From Phycisphaerae bacterium (GTDB lineage: Bacteria; Planctomycetota; Phycisphaerae; Sedimentisphaerales; Anaerobacaceae): 64,000 nucleotides of DNA. A model generated the notes under the pieces. The model saw only the letters and a program-made list of their open reading frames with translations. It ran no database searches and was not told where the DNA came from. Shown piece after piece: positions 9,238-18,972 of this stretch. A program made the position numbers and the translations under genes. The DNA is taken from NCBI GenBank assembly GCA_017993835.1, contig JAGOLX010000006.1, forward strand, positions 115,985 to 179,984, read 5' to 3'. Numbering within the stretch: the first letter of the stretch is position 1; each line of letters starts with the position of its first letter.

Positions 9238-9658
9238 AGGATGCACCCTTATCATTTATCCAGATGTTCCGTGAACCATTGTATCGGCCGCCTCCTTCAC
9301 AGCAAGTCTCCGGCGAGGATGGTCCTGCTCGGTGGTTCAGGAGCGACCGATTCATCTCGTGGGCAGCACCGCCATTAACAGCAACGCGTTGGTCGGACTC
9401 TGTCATTCCTGCGCCAAGCAGGAATCCAGGAACCGCGGGATCAGGCACGTCCCCTGATGTGGATTCCCGCGTTCGCGGGAATGACAATCGACGGTTCCGC
9501 TGGGACCTCCATCACGGACGTGCACGAATGGACGTGCGCCCGGGCACGGGGCAGACACGAAAAGAGGTTGAAATGAACAGGGCTGTGGCATACCCTGGAA
9601 CCCGTGGAAGTGCGTGACGCAGGTCGGAACGCCGATTCGATGAACAGGGGTAATGTCG
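9238..9658. other. Gene-free intergenic stretch between divergent genes
   Basis: About 420 bases without a credible gene, between the divergent BNR-like and FG-GAP genes. It contains a family B palindromic repeat (9402-9485) and, at 9265-9282, a short segment (TTCCGTGAACCATTGTA) resembling the tail that follows other family B copies. The promoters of both flanking genes should lie here, but none stands out. Confidence 0.5.
9402..9485. repeat. Palindromic intergenic repeat, family B, copy 1
   Basis: An 84-base unit with outer arms GTCATTCC and GGAATGAC and inner segments AGGAATCCAGGAACCGCGGG and GGATTCCCGC. Related copies are at 22070-22348 (interrupted) and 58273-58364 (left arm lost). Non-coding. 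Confidence 0.75.
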
Positions 9659-11632
9659 ATGAAGACAGCGCGAATCATCATGTGGGGCTTGCTGGTTCTC
9701 CTGGTCCTGACGGCCAACGCCGTGGGGACGGAATGTCGTCGGCTGGAGTACAACCATCCGGGTCTGGTGGTCGATCTGGGCGTGGGGTTGTGGGCGTGGC
9801 CCTTGCCGATGGACTACGACCGCGACGGAGACCTGGACCTCCTCGTAAGCTGTCCGGATGTGCCGTACAACGGGACGTACTTCTTCGAGAATCCCGGCGG
9901 AGGCAAGATGCCGGTGTTCAAGCCGGCGGTGCGAATCAGCAGAGGGCTGAGCAACGTGCGGGTTTCGTATGTCGCCGGTAGGCCTCGCGTGCTCGGTCCC
10001 GGCGTCGAGTACGCGGACTTCCCCACCCATGCGTTCGACAAGCAGACCGAACTGCCCCTGGATTCCAAGGTGCATGATGGAAAAGTCCGCGCCAATCAGT
10101 GGCACTACTGCGATTATGACGGCGATGGTCGTCACGACCTGATCGTCGGCGTCGGAGACTGGACCGAATACGGCTGGGACAACGCCTTCGACGCTGAGGG
10201 GAAATGGACGCGGGGACCGCTTCATGGCTACGTCTACTGGCTGCGGAATATCGGGTCCGACGATCAGCCCCGCTACGAGAAGCCGGCGCAGGTGACCGCG
10301 GGCGGCAGGCCGGTGGATGTTTTCGGGATGCCCTCGCCCAATTTCGCCGACTTCGACGGCGACGGCGACCTCGATCTGCTCTGCGGCGAGTTCATCGACC
10401 GGTTCACCTACTTCCAGAACGTGGGGACGCGGACCGAGCCGAGCTATGCTGAGGGTCGGTATCTGACTTGTGAAGGCAAGCCGCTGACGATGGACCTGTG
10501 CATGATTGTCCCTACGGCTGTCGATTGGGACTCCGACGGCGACGTGGACCTGATCGTGGGCGAGGAGGATGGGCGTGTGTCTCTCGTGGAGCACACGAGC
10601 CGGGTGATCGACGGGCTTCCGCAGTTCCTCCCCCAGCGGCAGTTCCGCCAGGAGGCGAAGGACGTGAAGTTCGGCGCGTTGGTCACGCCGGTCAGTTTCG
10701 ACTGGGACGGCGACGGGGATGAGGACCTCGTCTGCGGCAACACCGCCGGCTACATCGGGTTCATCGAGAATCTCGACGGCGGCAATCCGCCCAAGTGGGC
10801 CGAGCCCAGGTATCTGGCCGCCGACGGTCAGGTCATTCGCATCCAGGCCGGCTATAACGGCTCGATCCAGGGACCGTGCGAAGCCAAGTGGGGTTACACC
10901 GTGCTCAGCATTGCCGACTGGGATGGCGATGGACTGCCCGATATCCTCGCCAACTCCATCTGGGGCAAGGTCGTGTGGTTCCGGAACGTGGGCAGTCGTC
11001 ACGAGCCGAGACTGGCGACGGCCCAGCCCATTCGGGTCGAATGGCCGGGCCAGGCGGCCAAGCCCGCGTGGACATGGTGGACCCCTCAGGCGGGAGAGCT
11101 CGCGACGCAATGGCGGACGACGCCCATGGCGACGGATCTCGATCGCGACGGTCTGACCGATCTGGTCATGCTCGACCACGAAGGTTATCTGGCCTTCTTC
11201 CGGCGGGCCAAACAGTCCGACGGACTGGTCCTGCTGCCGCCCGAGCGGATCTTCCGCGGAGCGGGCGCCTGTGCGTTCGACAGCAAGGGCAGCGTTCGGC
11301 AGAAAGGCGACGGCACGCTTCGTCTCAACGACGGCGCCGCGGGCGGCAGCGGCCGGCGGAAACTCTGCTTCGTCGATTGGGACCGCGACGGGAAGCTCGA
11401 CCTGCTGGCCAACAGCGCCAGCGTCAACTTCCTTCGCAACGTGGCGGAAAGGGAAGGCGAGTTTGTCTTCCACGATGAGGGACTAGTTTGCTCGGTCCGT
11501 CTGGCGGGGCACACGACCAATCCGACCATAGTGAACTGGGACCGCGACGAGACGCCGGATCTGTTGATCGGCGCCGAGGACGGGTTCCTCTACTATGTCG
11601 AGAATCCCGCGGCGTCGCCTGCGGTTCGATGA
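9659..11632 (+). CDS. Secreted FG-GAP/VCBS repeat protein
   Basis: 657 residues with a signal peptide. It carries nine calcium-loop-type motifs of the form D-x-D-x-D-G-x-x-D, for example DYDRDGDLDLL, DYDGDGRHDLI, DFDGDGDLDLL, DWDSDGDVDLI, DWDGDGDEDLV, DWDGDGLPDIL, DLDRDGLTDLV and DWDRDGKLDLL, with a degenerate last copy NWDRDETPDLL. This pattern marks an FG-GAP/VCBS beta-propeller, usually an extracellular adhesion or carbohydrate-associated module. The ATG at 9659 is preferred because AGGGG at 9646-9650 lies eight bases upstream; the ATG at 9653 is too close. No catalytic domain is seen. Its divergent placement from the GH/BNR pair suggests a shared extracellular theme. Confidence 0.8.
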   Translation: MKTARIIMWGLLVLLVLTANAVGTECRRLEYNHPGLVVDLGVGLWAWPLPMDYDRDGDLDLLVSCPDVPYNGTYFFENPGGGKMPVFKPAVRISRGLSNVRVSYVAGRPRVLGPGVEYADFPTHAFDKQTELPLDSKVHDGKVRANQWHYCDYDGDGRHDLIVGVGDWTEYGWDNAFDAEGKWTRGPLHGYVYWLRNIGSDDQPRYEKPAQVTAGGRPVDVFGMPSPNFADFDGDGDLDLLCGEFIDRFTYFQNVGTRTEPSYAEGRYLTCEGKPLTMDLCMIVPTAVDWDSDGDVDLIVGEEDGRVSLVEHTSRVIDGLPQFLPQRQFRQEAKDVKFGALVTPVSFDWDGDGDEDLVCGNTAGYIGFIENLDGGNPPKWAEPRYLAADGQVIRIQAGYNGSIQGPCEAKWGYTVLSIADWDGDGLPDILANSIWGKVVWFRNVGSRHEPRLATAQPIRVEWPGQAAKPAWTWWTPQAGELATQWRTTPMATDLDRDGLTDLVMLDHEGYLAFFRRAKQSDGLVLLPPERIFRGAGACAFDSKGSVRQKGDGTLRLNDGAAGGSGRRKLCFVDWDRDGKLDLLANSASVNFLRNVAEREGEFVFHDEGLVCSVRLAGHTTNPTIVNWDRDETPDLLIGAEDGFLYYVENPAASPAVR

Positions 11633-11649
11633 CGAGGTCTGTTATCGTC

Positions 11650-12402
11650 TCAGGGCGGCGTCACGATCGAGGAGTCCGCCTTGTCCCGGCTCGGACAGTT
11701 CCTCATGCCGGGGGGCATGACCAGGCCGCTGGCGCCTTGCTTCTGCCTGAAGTCCACGATCGTCTTGATGGCGGCGTCCGCGTCGTCCTCGACGGAGAAG
11801 ACGTCGAAGTCGCCTGGCGAGATGTACTCGTTCTCGTCGAGCATCTTCTCCTTCATCCAGGCCAGCAGCCCCTTCCAGTAGTCGCTGATCATGAGAACGA
11901 CGGGGAAGCTCGCCTGCCGGAGGGTCTGGATCAGCACGGCCGACTCGAAGAACTCATCCATCGTGCCGAAGCCGCCCGGAAAGACGATGAATCCGTGGGC
12001 GTACTTCAGGAACATCACCTTGCGGACGAAGAAGTACCGAAAATGCAGGGACAGGTTCTGGTAGTCGTTGGGAATCTGCTCGTTGGGGATCTCGATGTTC
12101 AGGCCGACGCTGCATCCGCCGGCGTCGGTGGCGCCTTTGTTGGCGGCCTCCATGATGCCGCCGCCGCCCCCGGTGATCACGGCGAAACCGGCGCGGGCGA
12201 CCTTGCGGGCCGTCTCTTCCGCGAGTCGGTAGTGGGGGTGGTCCTTGGCTGTTCGGGCGGAGCCGAAGATGGAGATGGCCGGACCCACCGAGGCGAGCTC
12301 GTCATAGCCCTCCGTGAATTCGGCCATGATCCGAAAGATCCGCCATAGGTCGTTCACCGGCTTGTCGGGCATTTCACCGAAATGATTCGTCTTCCATCGC
12401 AT
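11650..12402 (-). CDS. LOG/TIGR00730-family Rossmann-fold protein (possible nucleotide N-ribohydrolase)
   Basis: 250 residues. It shows GGGGGIMEAANKG and the signature PGGFGTMDEFFE found in LOG-type cytokinin riboside 5'-monophosphate phosphoribohydrolases and in proteins often misnamed lysine decarboxylases. Family members cleave nucleoside monophosphates such as AMP to base plus ribose 5-phosphate; PpnN is a related nucleosidase. The C-terminal tail of about 25 residues (GMRNCPSRDKADSS) is not part of the domain. The ATG at 12402 is chosen because it follows the nth stop by 14 bases and makes a complete domain. It is the last gene of the ftsH-dsbD-nth cluster. Confidence 0.8.
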   Translation of the reverse strand: MRWKTNHFGEMPDKPVNDLWRIFRIMAEFTEGYDELASVGPAISIFGSARTAKDHPHYRLAEETARKVARAGFAVITGGGGGIMEAANKGATDAGGCSVGLNIEIPNEQIPNDYQNLSLHFRYFFVRKVMFLKYAHGFIVFPGGFGTMDEFFESAVLIQTLRQASFPVVLMISDYWKGLLAWMKEKMLDENEYISPGDFDVFSVEDDADAAIKTIVDFRQKQGASGLVMPPGMRNCPSRDKADSSIVTPP

Positions 12403-12416
12403 GATACAGATCCCAT

Positions 12417-13103
12417 TCACCACAACTCGGGGTTGCCGGCCGCGGGGCAGTGCTTCGCAATCGGGCATGCGGGGCAGTCCGGCTTTCTGGCCTTGCAGAC
12501 CGTTCGCCCGTGCAGAATCAACCGATGGCAGAAGAGCGTTCGGTCATCTTCTGGGACTATATCGACCAGATCGAACTCGAGCTTTACCGGATCGGAGTTG
12601 GGGGACAGTTGGAGCCGGCGCGACAGGCGGATCACGTGGGTGTCGCACATGATCGCAGGCCGGCCGAAAGCATTGCCCAGCACGCAATTAGCGGTCTTTC
12701 GACCGACGCCGGGCAGGGTGACGAGCTCCTCCATCGTCCGCGGGACCTCGCCGCCGAACTCGGCGAGGATCTTGCGGGTGGCCCCCTGGATGCTGACGGC
12801 CTTGTTGTGATAGAAGCCGCAACTCTTGATGTCCTGCTCGATCTGCTTGAGGTCCGCGTCGGCCCAGGCGTAGGCGGACTTGTACTTCCTGAACAGGTCC
12901 TTCGTGACGACGTTCACCCTGGCGTCGGTGCACTGGGCGGAGAGGATCGTCGCGATCAGCAGCTCCAGAGGATTCGTGTAGTGCAGCGCGATGCCCGCGT
13001 CGGGATAGGCCTTCTTCAGAATCGGGTGGATGCGTCGCACCCGCTCGGCGGCTGCCGCCTTGTCGAACGCGCCGGTCTTGGATGGGCTCTTCTTCTGTGC
13101 CAT
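12417..13103 (-). CDS. nth: Endonuclease III (DNA glycosylase / AP lyase)
   Basis: 228 residues. Endonuclease III removes oxidised pyrimidines from DNA and cuts the abasic site. Seen here are the helix-hairpin-helix motif LPGVGRKTAN with its catalytic lysine, the catalytic aspartate in CDTHVIRLSRR, and the C-terminal iron-sulfur motif C-x6-C-x2-C-x5-C (CKARKPDCPACPIAKHC). An N-terminal basic stretch of about 20 residues precedes the domain. The start codon directly abuts the stop of the upstream dsbD-like gene (TAGATG), which indicates coupled translation. Confidence 0.95.
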   Translation of the reverse strand: MAQKKSPSKTGAFDKAAAAERVRRIHPILKKAYPDAGIALHYTNPLELLIATILSAQCTDARVNVVTKDLFRKYKSAYAWADADLKQIEQDIKSCGFYHNKAVSIQGATRKILAEFGGEVPRTMEELVTLPGVGRKTANCVLGNAFGRPAIMCDTHVIRLSRRLQLSPNSDPVKLEFDLVDIVPEDDRTLFCHRLILHGRTVCKARKPDCPACPIAKHCPAAGNPELW

Positions 13104-14933
13104 CTACTTGCCACTCCCTGGTAATTTCGAGAGAATCGCGATCAACTGGTCCTTGCGGAAGATTCCCCGCAGTTTCTCCCTGGACCCGTCCGGCAGCAGC
13201 ACGATGGTGACCGGCACGTTGCCCGCCTCGCCGTAGACCGCCTTGAGGTCCTTCGTGGCCGGATAGTCGATGAGGGTGGTGTCGGCCTTGATAGCCAGCA
13301 CGTTCCTGGCCTGCACGATCCCGACGACGTCCGGGTCCTGGTAGACTCGCTTCTCCACGATCTTGCAGTTCGTACACCAGTCGGCGGTGAACTTCAGCAG
13401 GACAGGACGCCGCTGCGAGACGGCGCTCTGCACCGCCTGGGCGTCGTAGGATTTCCAGTCGATGGCCGCTCCTATGGGCTGCTGGCGGTCTGGGAGCAGC
13501 CAGAATCCGGTCGCGACGGCCAGCGTCAGCGCGACGAGCCGAACGACAACGCGCCGCGCCGCCGGCGTGCTGAAGTCGACCCACTTGCCCCACATCCAGA
13601 CGCAGAAGCTGAAGACGACGCCGTACATCAGCACGTTCAAGAGCCGATCCTTGGGCAAAGCCGCCAGGGTCAGCTTGACCGCGATCAGGAATAGTAGGAA
13701 CCCCGCGGACTTCTTGAAGATGTCCATCCAGTGTCCCGGCTTGGGGATGCGGTCCAGCAGCGAGGGGATCAGGACGATGACCGCATAAGGCAGCGCCATG
13801 CCGACGCCCATGAGGGTGATCGCGGCGCCGCCGACGAGCAGCGGCTGTGTCTGTGCCCAGACCAGGACGAAACCGAGCAGCGCCCCGCTGCACGGCGTAC
13901 TGAGCACGCCCGCGAAGAAACCCATGCCCAGCGAGCCGGTGATCCCGGAGCCGGAGCCCTGCCGTCCGGCGATGGAAGAGGGCAGGGACAGGGTCACGAT
14001 GTCCAGCATGGCCAGCCCGAAGAAGACGATGGCGAGGAATAGCACGATCACCGCGGCCGGATAGCGAAACAGACTGTTCAGGTCGAGGACGGCTCCCGTG
14101 GTGAGCGTGACAATCGCCGAGACGAGGGCGAAGGCCGCGAAGAACAGGATGATCCCCGCGCAGAACGCCAGACCTGAAGCGATGCGTCCTCGTCCCGCCT
14201 GTCGAGAGGGGTCGAACAGCCTCAGGAGGATCAGCGGCAACACCGGCAGAACGCACGGCATGATATTGATGGACAGGCCCGCCAGGATCGCTAACAGCCA
14301 GTAGATCACAGCGGGACGGCTGTCGGATCGAGCCGGTGGTTTCACGGCGTCCCCCTCAGCGGGGACGGGCGAAACTGCGGGCGGCTGCGCCGGAACGACC
14401 GACGACGCGGGCCATCCGGCGGCTTCCTTCAGGTTGAGCACGGTGGTCAGGGTTGTGTCGAACGGCGGCAGGCATTGCTCGCTTGTGCAGGCGATTCCTG
14501 AGATCTGCACCGTCACGCCGACCTCTGTGCCCTCCGCGGGAAGCGAGTCCTCGCGAATCGGAATGAACGCGGCGAAGTTGCCCACGTAGACCTCGACCTG
14601 CTGTCCATTCAGGTCTTCGAACATTTTCCAGGCAGGCAAGAGGGCCTTGTCGAACTTCAGGCTGTCGGACGTGGCTGTCAGGGTGAGTTCCAGGCCGGGG
14701 CTGGGTGCCGTCTCGGGCCGGGCGTAGTAGTGCATGTCGTCCGTGCCCTCGAAGACCACCTCGATCCCCGGGCGACCTTCCAGCCTGGCCGGCCGCAGGT
14801 GGGCGTACGAGTGCTCCAACTCGACTCGAACGATTTCCGTGGCGTCGGGGGCGGAACCGCCCTGAGCGAGGGCACATGAAATCCAGCAAACCGCGCAGAA
14901 CCCAACAGTCAAGACGTTCCTGGTTGCGTCCAT
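13104..14933 (-). CDS. DsbD-like thiol:disulfide interchange protein
   Basis: 609 residues in the three-part DsbD layout. A signal peptide is followed by an N-terminal periplasmic domain with a cysteine pair in ACTSEQCLPPFDTTL (around residue 155). About eight membrane helices follow, with the conserved cysteines in NIMPCVLPVLPLIL and LSTPCSGALLGF. The C-terminal thioredoxin-like domain has TADWCTNCKIVEKRV. Such proteins carry electrons from cytoplasmic thioredoxin across the inner membrane to keep periplasmic thiols reduced. The ATG at 14933 is preferred because GGTGGGAAAG lies upstream and a clear signal peptide begins there; a 26-residue upstream extension would overlap ftsH. It lies 31 bases after ftsH and abuts nth. 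Confidence 0.9.
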   Translation of the reverse strand: MDATRNVLTVGFCAVCWISCALAQGGSAPDATEIVRVELEHSYAHLRPARLEGRPGIEVVFEGTDDMHYYARPETAPSPGLELTLTATSDSLKFDKALLPAWKMFEDLNGQQVEVYVGNFAAFIPIREDSLPAEGTEVGVTVQISGIACTSEQCLPPFDTTLTTVLNLKEAAGWPASSVVPAQPPAVSPVPAEGDAVKPPARSDSRPAVIYWLLAILAGLSINIMPCVLPVLPLILLRLFDPSRQAGRGRIASGLAFCAGIILFFAAFALVSAIVTLTTGAVLDLNSLFRYPAAVIVLFLAIVFFGLAMLDIVTLSLPSSIAGRQGSGSGITGSLGMGFFAGVLSTPCSGALLGFVLVWAQTQPLLVGGAAITLMGVGMALPYAVIVLIPSLLDRIPKPGHWMDIFKKSAGFLLFLIAVKLTLAALPKDRLLNVLMYGVVFSFCVWMWGKWVDFSTPAARRVVVRLVALTLAVATGFWLLPDRQQPIGAAIDWKSYDAQAVQSAVSQRRPVLLKFTADWCTNCKIVEKRVYQDPDVVGIVQARNVLAIKADTTLIDYPATKDLKAVYGEAGNVPVTIVLLPDGSREKLRGIFRKDQLIAILSKLPGSGK

Positions 14934-14964
14934 CTCAGCTTTCCCACCCAGTGTTGTCCGACGA

Positions 14965-16995
<2,031 letters not shown>

Positions 16996-17068
16996 GGGTT
17001 ATCTTGATCCCGGTCCAAAGGTCTTCGCATGCCTGTTGCCGTGACCGAGGTGCACGCGCTCCTCGGGG

Positions 17069-17734
17069 TCACCATGGGTTTTCCATAAGCTGTACGACTT
17101 TCTGGGCGAGCTTGTTTGCCGCGACGGCCGACGCGTAGGCGAAGTCCTGTCCTTGAAACTCGGAGTAGCTGGCCGCCGCGGTCACGGTCTGGTTGTTGAT
17201 CATGAGCCGGCCGGTCTTGAGGCTCTTCCAGTTGACGACCGCGGTCAGGACCACTTCCTTCTCCAGGGCCCGACCCAGATCCCGTTCCAGTGTCAGGATG
17301 GATTCGCTGATGGACACGAGCTGGCCGCCCATGACGCTGTCGGCCCGGTCCCGGTTCGATACGATCTGGTACGGCGTCTGCACCTCGATCTGCTTGGCCA
17401 GGGCGTTCGAGAATGTGAACTCGGTCCCGCGACGGAAACTGCGGTTGTCGAACATCTCCAGGTAGAGGCTCTCGACGTCGTCCGGGAACAGCGAGGCGTT
17501 CGAGTAGCCGGTCGAGGACCCGCACCCGCCGGTGGCCAGCACCGGGCACAGGACCGCCAACGCGACCAAACCCCGAACCCCGAGACCCGTAATGCAGAAC
17601 AGACTGGAAACACGAAATCCCAGGGATGCAGCCGCCGCAATCCGCCGGGCGCCCAATCGTCTCGAATTTCGAAATTCGGATTTCGAATTTCTCGCCTGGA
17701 TGGTTCTACTTGCCACCGTCGCCATTCTCCTCAA
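17069..17734 (-). CDS. LptE-like outer-membrane lipoprotein
   Basis: Up to 221 residues. A hydrophobic stretch ends in a lipobox LATGGC (Cys71 in the longest version). The body (SLYLEMFDNRSFRRGTEF, then LAKQIEVQTPYQIVSNRDRA, and TAVVNWKSLKTGR) matches the general LptE pattern of LPS-assembly lipoproteins, which plug the LptD barrel. It follows a BamD-like gene, which fits outer-membrane assembly. The start is doubtful. The first 50 codons, including the AT-rich palindrome at 17661-17694, read like intergenic filler, and a TTG at 17569 just ahead of the lipoprotein signal may be the real start. Confidence 0.65.
   Translation of the reverse strand: MRRMATVASRTIQARNSKSEFRNSRRLGARRIAAAASLGFRVSSLFCITGLGVRGLVALAVLCPVLATGGCGSSTGYSNASLFPDDVESLYLEMFDNRSFRRGTEFTFSNALAKQIEVQTPYQIVSNRDRADSVMGGQLVSISESILTLERDLGRALEKEVVLTAVVNWKSLKTGRLMINNQTVTAAASYSEFQGQDFAYASAVAANKLAQKVVQLMENPW
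17661..17694. repeat. AT-rich palindromic filler between bamD-like and lptE-like genes
   Basis: CGAATTTCGAAATTCG at 17663-17678 is a perfect 16-base palindrome, followed by a diverged copy GGATTTCGAATTTC. It is strikingly AT-rich against the surrounding GC-rich sequence. A related fragment (ATTCTGGATTTCGAACTTCC) occurs at about 37712-37731. It probably represents a non-coding spacer repeat. Confidence 0.5.
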
Positions 17735-18731
17735 GGGCCTCCTTGGCCAACGTCGCCGCCTCGGTCTTGGGCCAGTTCTGGACGACCATGTCGAAGTAGA
17801 GATGGGCCGCCCGGCGCTCGCCGGTCCGTTCGTAGAAGCGGCCGATCGTGTACTGTTTGTAGGCCATCAGCTCGTCGATCTGCTCGATCTTCCCAGGCAC
17901 CTCGTTCTGCTTTGCCTCTTCGGGGTACAGCAGGAGGAACTTCTGATAGTAGGTCTTGGCCGTGGTCAGCTTGGAGGCGTCGAAGTTGGCACGCCGGGCC
18001 TCCGGCGGGAGATTGTACGCAGCCAGATTGTCTTCCGCCATGCGATAGAGAGCCCGCTTGCCGATCGGGCCCGTCTCCCAGTAGGACGCGATCTCGGACC
18101 ATTTCAGGTACGCGTCGAGGTACCTCTCCCTGGCCTCGTACTGCTCGGCGACGCAAATGGCGGCGCGAAGCCCGATGCCGTTGGGTTCGTCCATGCCGGC
18201 CCGATCACTGATCTTCTCCATGATCTCGACGCCCTCGGCGAAGCCGGAGATCTTGATGATCTTCAGAAACGTCTTCTTGCGCCCCTCGAGGTACTTCTGG
18301 GCCATGTGGAACTCACGTTCCAGGGCCAGTCCGGCGTATTCGCTGCCCGGGAAATCCTTGAACAACCTCTCGTATTTGACCACGGCCTTCCCATAGTGGT
18401 TCCGCCAGTAATAGGTTTCGCCCAGGGCGAACCACTTCAGGTCCGGGCCGACGCGGTCAGGGAACTCGTCTTTGATCTGCCCGAGCGCATGTTTGACCTC
18501 GCCGATGTCGCCCTCCTTCACGAGCTTCTTGAGGTCGACGATGGCGCGCAGGTAGGGGTCCTGGGGATCGGAGGCCGCCGGTTCCGCCTTGTCTGCCCCT
18601 GGGAGGGGCGCCGTTGCGCCCGCCGCGAGATGACAGCACGAGACTCCAACGCACAGCATCATACCGAAGAGGAAGACCCAGACGCGATCCCTCGCGACCG
18701 GGGATCCCAGCCACATCCGGTGTTTGCACAT
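17706..18731 (-). CDS. BamD-like tetratricopeptide lipoprotein (outer-membrane assembly)
   Basis: 341 residues. An N-terminal hydrophobic segment ends in a cysteine pair (GVSCCHLAAG), plausibly a lipoprotein or secreted signal. Tetratricopeptide-type helices follow: WFALGETYYWRNHYGKAVVK, then YERLFKDFPGSEYAGLALER in the middle, and QYTIGRFYERTGERRAAHLY near the C-terminus. The last segment, with FDMVVQNWPKTEAATLA, is characteristic of BamD/YfiO, which helps the BAM complex insert outer-membrane proteins. The protein is about 100 residues longer than typical BamD, with an extra central region. Pairing with an LptE-like gene supports an envelope role. Confidence 0.75.
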   Translation of the reverse strand: MCKHRMWLGSPVARDRVWVFLFGMMLCVGVSCCHLAAGATAPLPGADKAEPAASDPQDPYLRAIVDLKKLVKEGDIGEVKHALGQIKDEFPDRVGPDLKWFALGETYYWRNHYGKAVVKYERLFKDFPGSEYAGLALEREFHMAQKYLEGRKKTFLKIIKISGFAEGVEIMEKISDRAGMDEPNGIGLRAAICVAEQYEARERYLDAYLKWSEIASYWETGPIGKRALYRMAEDNLAAYNLPPEARRANFDASKLTTAKTYYQKFLLLYPEEAKQNEVPGKIEQIDELMAYKQYTIGRFYERTGERRAAHLYFDMVVQNWPKTEAATLAKEALEENGDGGK

Positions 18732-18972
18732 TCTCTCTGCCCGTCCAAGTACAGACTACCATGGCTCGGAACTCATTTCCGATGCTCCGCCATTATACCG
18801 ACCCGTCGTGGGATTACAACGTTCAGTTCAAGACCCTGACAGCCAGGGGTGTTTTCCCTTTACGCGAGGGAGGGGCCGCGATATACAAGAGACTGCGATG
18901 GCCTGCGAGTTGGCGGGCCCACGGGATGCGTTCTAGGCAGCTTGTCCACACACGGAATGAAGGAGGTTCGTC

